Positions 6,133 to 6,324 of a DNA stretch of 6,324 nucleotides are shown here, one piece after another. The notes beneath the pieces are model-generated. The model did not search any database, had not been told where the DNA came from, and saw only the letters and a program-made list of their open reading frames with translations. The position numbers and the translations under genes are program-made. This DNA is from Candidatus Aciduliprofundum sp. JdFR-45 (lineage in GTDB: Archaea > Thermoplasmatota > Thermoplasmata > Thermoplasmatales > JdFR-45), in NCBI GenBank assembly GCA_002011395.1, contig MTNG01000128.1:1-6324 (forward strand). Direction: 5' to 3'. Positions within the stretch are counted from its first letter, which is position 1. Each line of letters begins with the position of its first letter.

Positions 6133-6324
6133 TCAGATTCCCAGCATCTTCCTGACCTCGGGGTCTATCCTGTCGGGCGTCCACGGCGGGTCAAAGGTCA
6201 GCTCTATGTTCACGTCCTCAACGCCCTCCAGTTCGCTCACCGCGCGCTTCGCGTGGGATAGGAGCATGTTCATGAGGGGGCAGCCCGGCACGGTGAGCGT
6301 CATCTTCACGTGCACCTTCCCGCC
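6133..6324 (-). CDS. DUF59/MIP18-family (SufT-like) Fe-S assembly protein, C-terminal part (5' end outside window)
   Basis: The frame is open to the right edge, so only the last 63 residues are seen; the GTG at 6315 is an internal Val codon. The family core is clear. A beta strand (VHVKMTLTVPGCPL) holds the conserved Thr and the Cys of the PGCP motif, a helix (MNMLLSHAKRAVSELEGV) follows, and then a strand plus the D-P-P-W motif (ELTFDPPWTPDRI). The ending EVRKMLGI is a usual one. Members help iron-sulfur cluster assembly or insertion (SufT, MIP18, and the N-terminal domain of some Mrp/ApbC proteins). A longer fusion is unlikely because the protein stops here, but the N-terminus is unseen. 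It lies 47 nt upstream of elp3, itself a 4Fe-4S enzyme, though elp3 appears to have its own promoter. Confidence 0.9.
   Translation of the reverse strand, partial: GGKVHVKMTLTVPGCPLMNMLLSHAKRAVSELEGVEDVNIELTFDPPWTPDRIDPEVRKMLGI

Noticed and set aside
6086..6184. Longer N-terminus for Elp3 starting at 6184
   Set aside because: The extra 33 residues overlap the DUF59 coding region in another frame, include the TATA/T-run, and do not look like an Elp3 N-terminus.
1..6324. CRISPR array, insertion sequence, toxin-antitoxin or defence cassette
   Set aside because: No direct-repeat array, inverted-repeat ends, transposase or defence domain is visible; nearly all bases are in conserved housekeeping genes.

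Overview
The window looks like chromosome from a euryarchaeal-type archaeon. The evidence is a PAC2-type proteasome assembly protein, an archaeal monomeric Elp3, TATA/BRE-like promoters about 27 nt upstream of expected transcript starts, a probably leaderless GTG-start gene, GGTGAT-type Shine-Dalgarno sites and heavy use of ATA and AGG codons. I cannot fix the lineage from the sequence alone; a Thermoplasmata-like or related group is only a guess.

Layout, + strand (1-4450): four tightly packed genes that look like one operon. First is the 3' end of a PAC2-family proteasome assembly chaperone, which ends in an HbYX-like tail. Next come a GlmU-like sugar-1-phosphate nucleotidylyltransferase with a left-handed beta-helix domain, then GlmS (glutamine:fructose-6-phosphate aminotransferase). 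Last is an unrecognised four-helix membrane protein whose outside domain is predicted to be a right-handed beta-helix. Gaps are 4, 11 and about 5 nt, with Shine-Dalgarno sites lying on or against the upstream stop codons. GlmS and the GlmU-like enzyme are the first and last steps of UDP-GlcNAc synthesis; the phosphomutase step is not in this window. The membrane protein carries seven N-glycosylation sequons, so it could be a consumer of that pathway, but this is inference.

Centre (4433-4540): a TATA-like element in the last codons of the membrane-protein gene, followed by an intron-less tRNA-Pro(UGG) gene with an encoded CCA.

Layout, - strand (4541-6324): elp3, a radical SAM plus GNAT enzyme that modifies wobble uridine 34 of tRNAs, runs convergently and its stop codon abuts the tRNA CCA with no gap. 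Upstream of elp3 is a 47-nt spacer with a TATA/U-tract. The 3' end of a DUF59/MIP18-family (SufT-like) Fe-S assembly protein then runs off the right edge.

Most of the window is conserved housekeeping sequence, and I see no mobile element, CRISPR array, toxin-antitoxin or defence system. The points most worth a second look are: the uncharacterised beta-helix membrane protein in a hexosamine operon; the apparent loss of the GlmU acetyltransferase active-site residues; the pairing of elp3 with a U34-containing tRNA in a zero-gap convergent arrangement; and the likely leaderless elp3 transcript.
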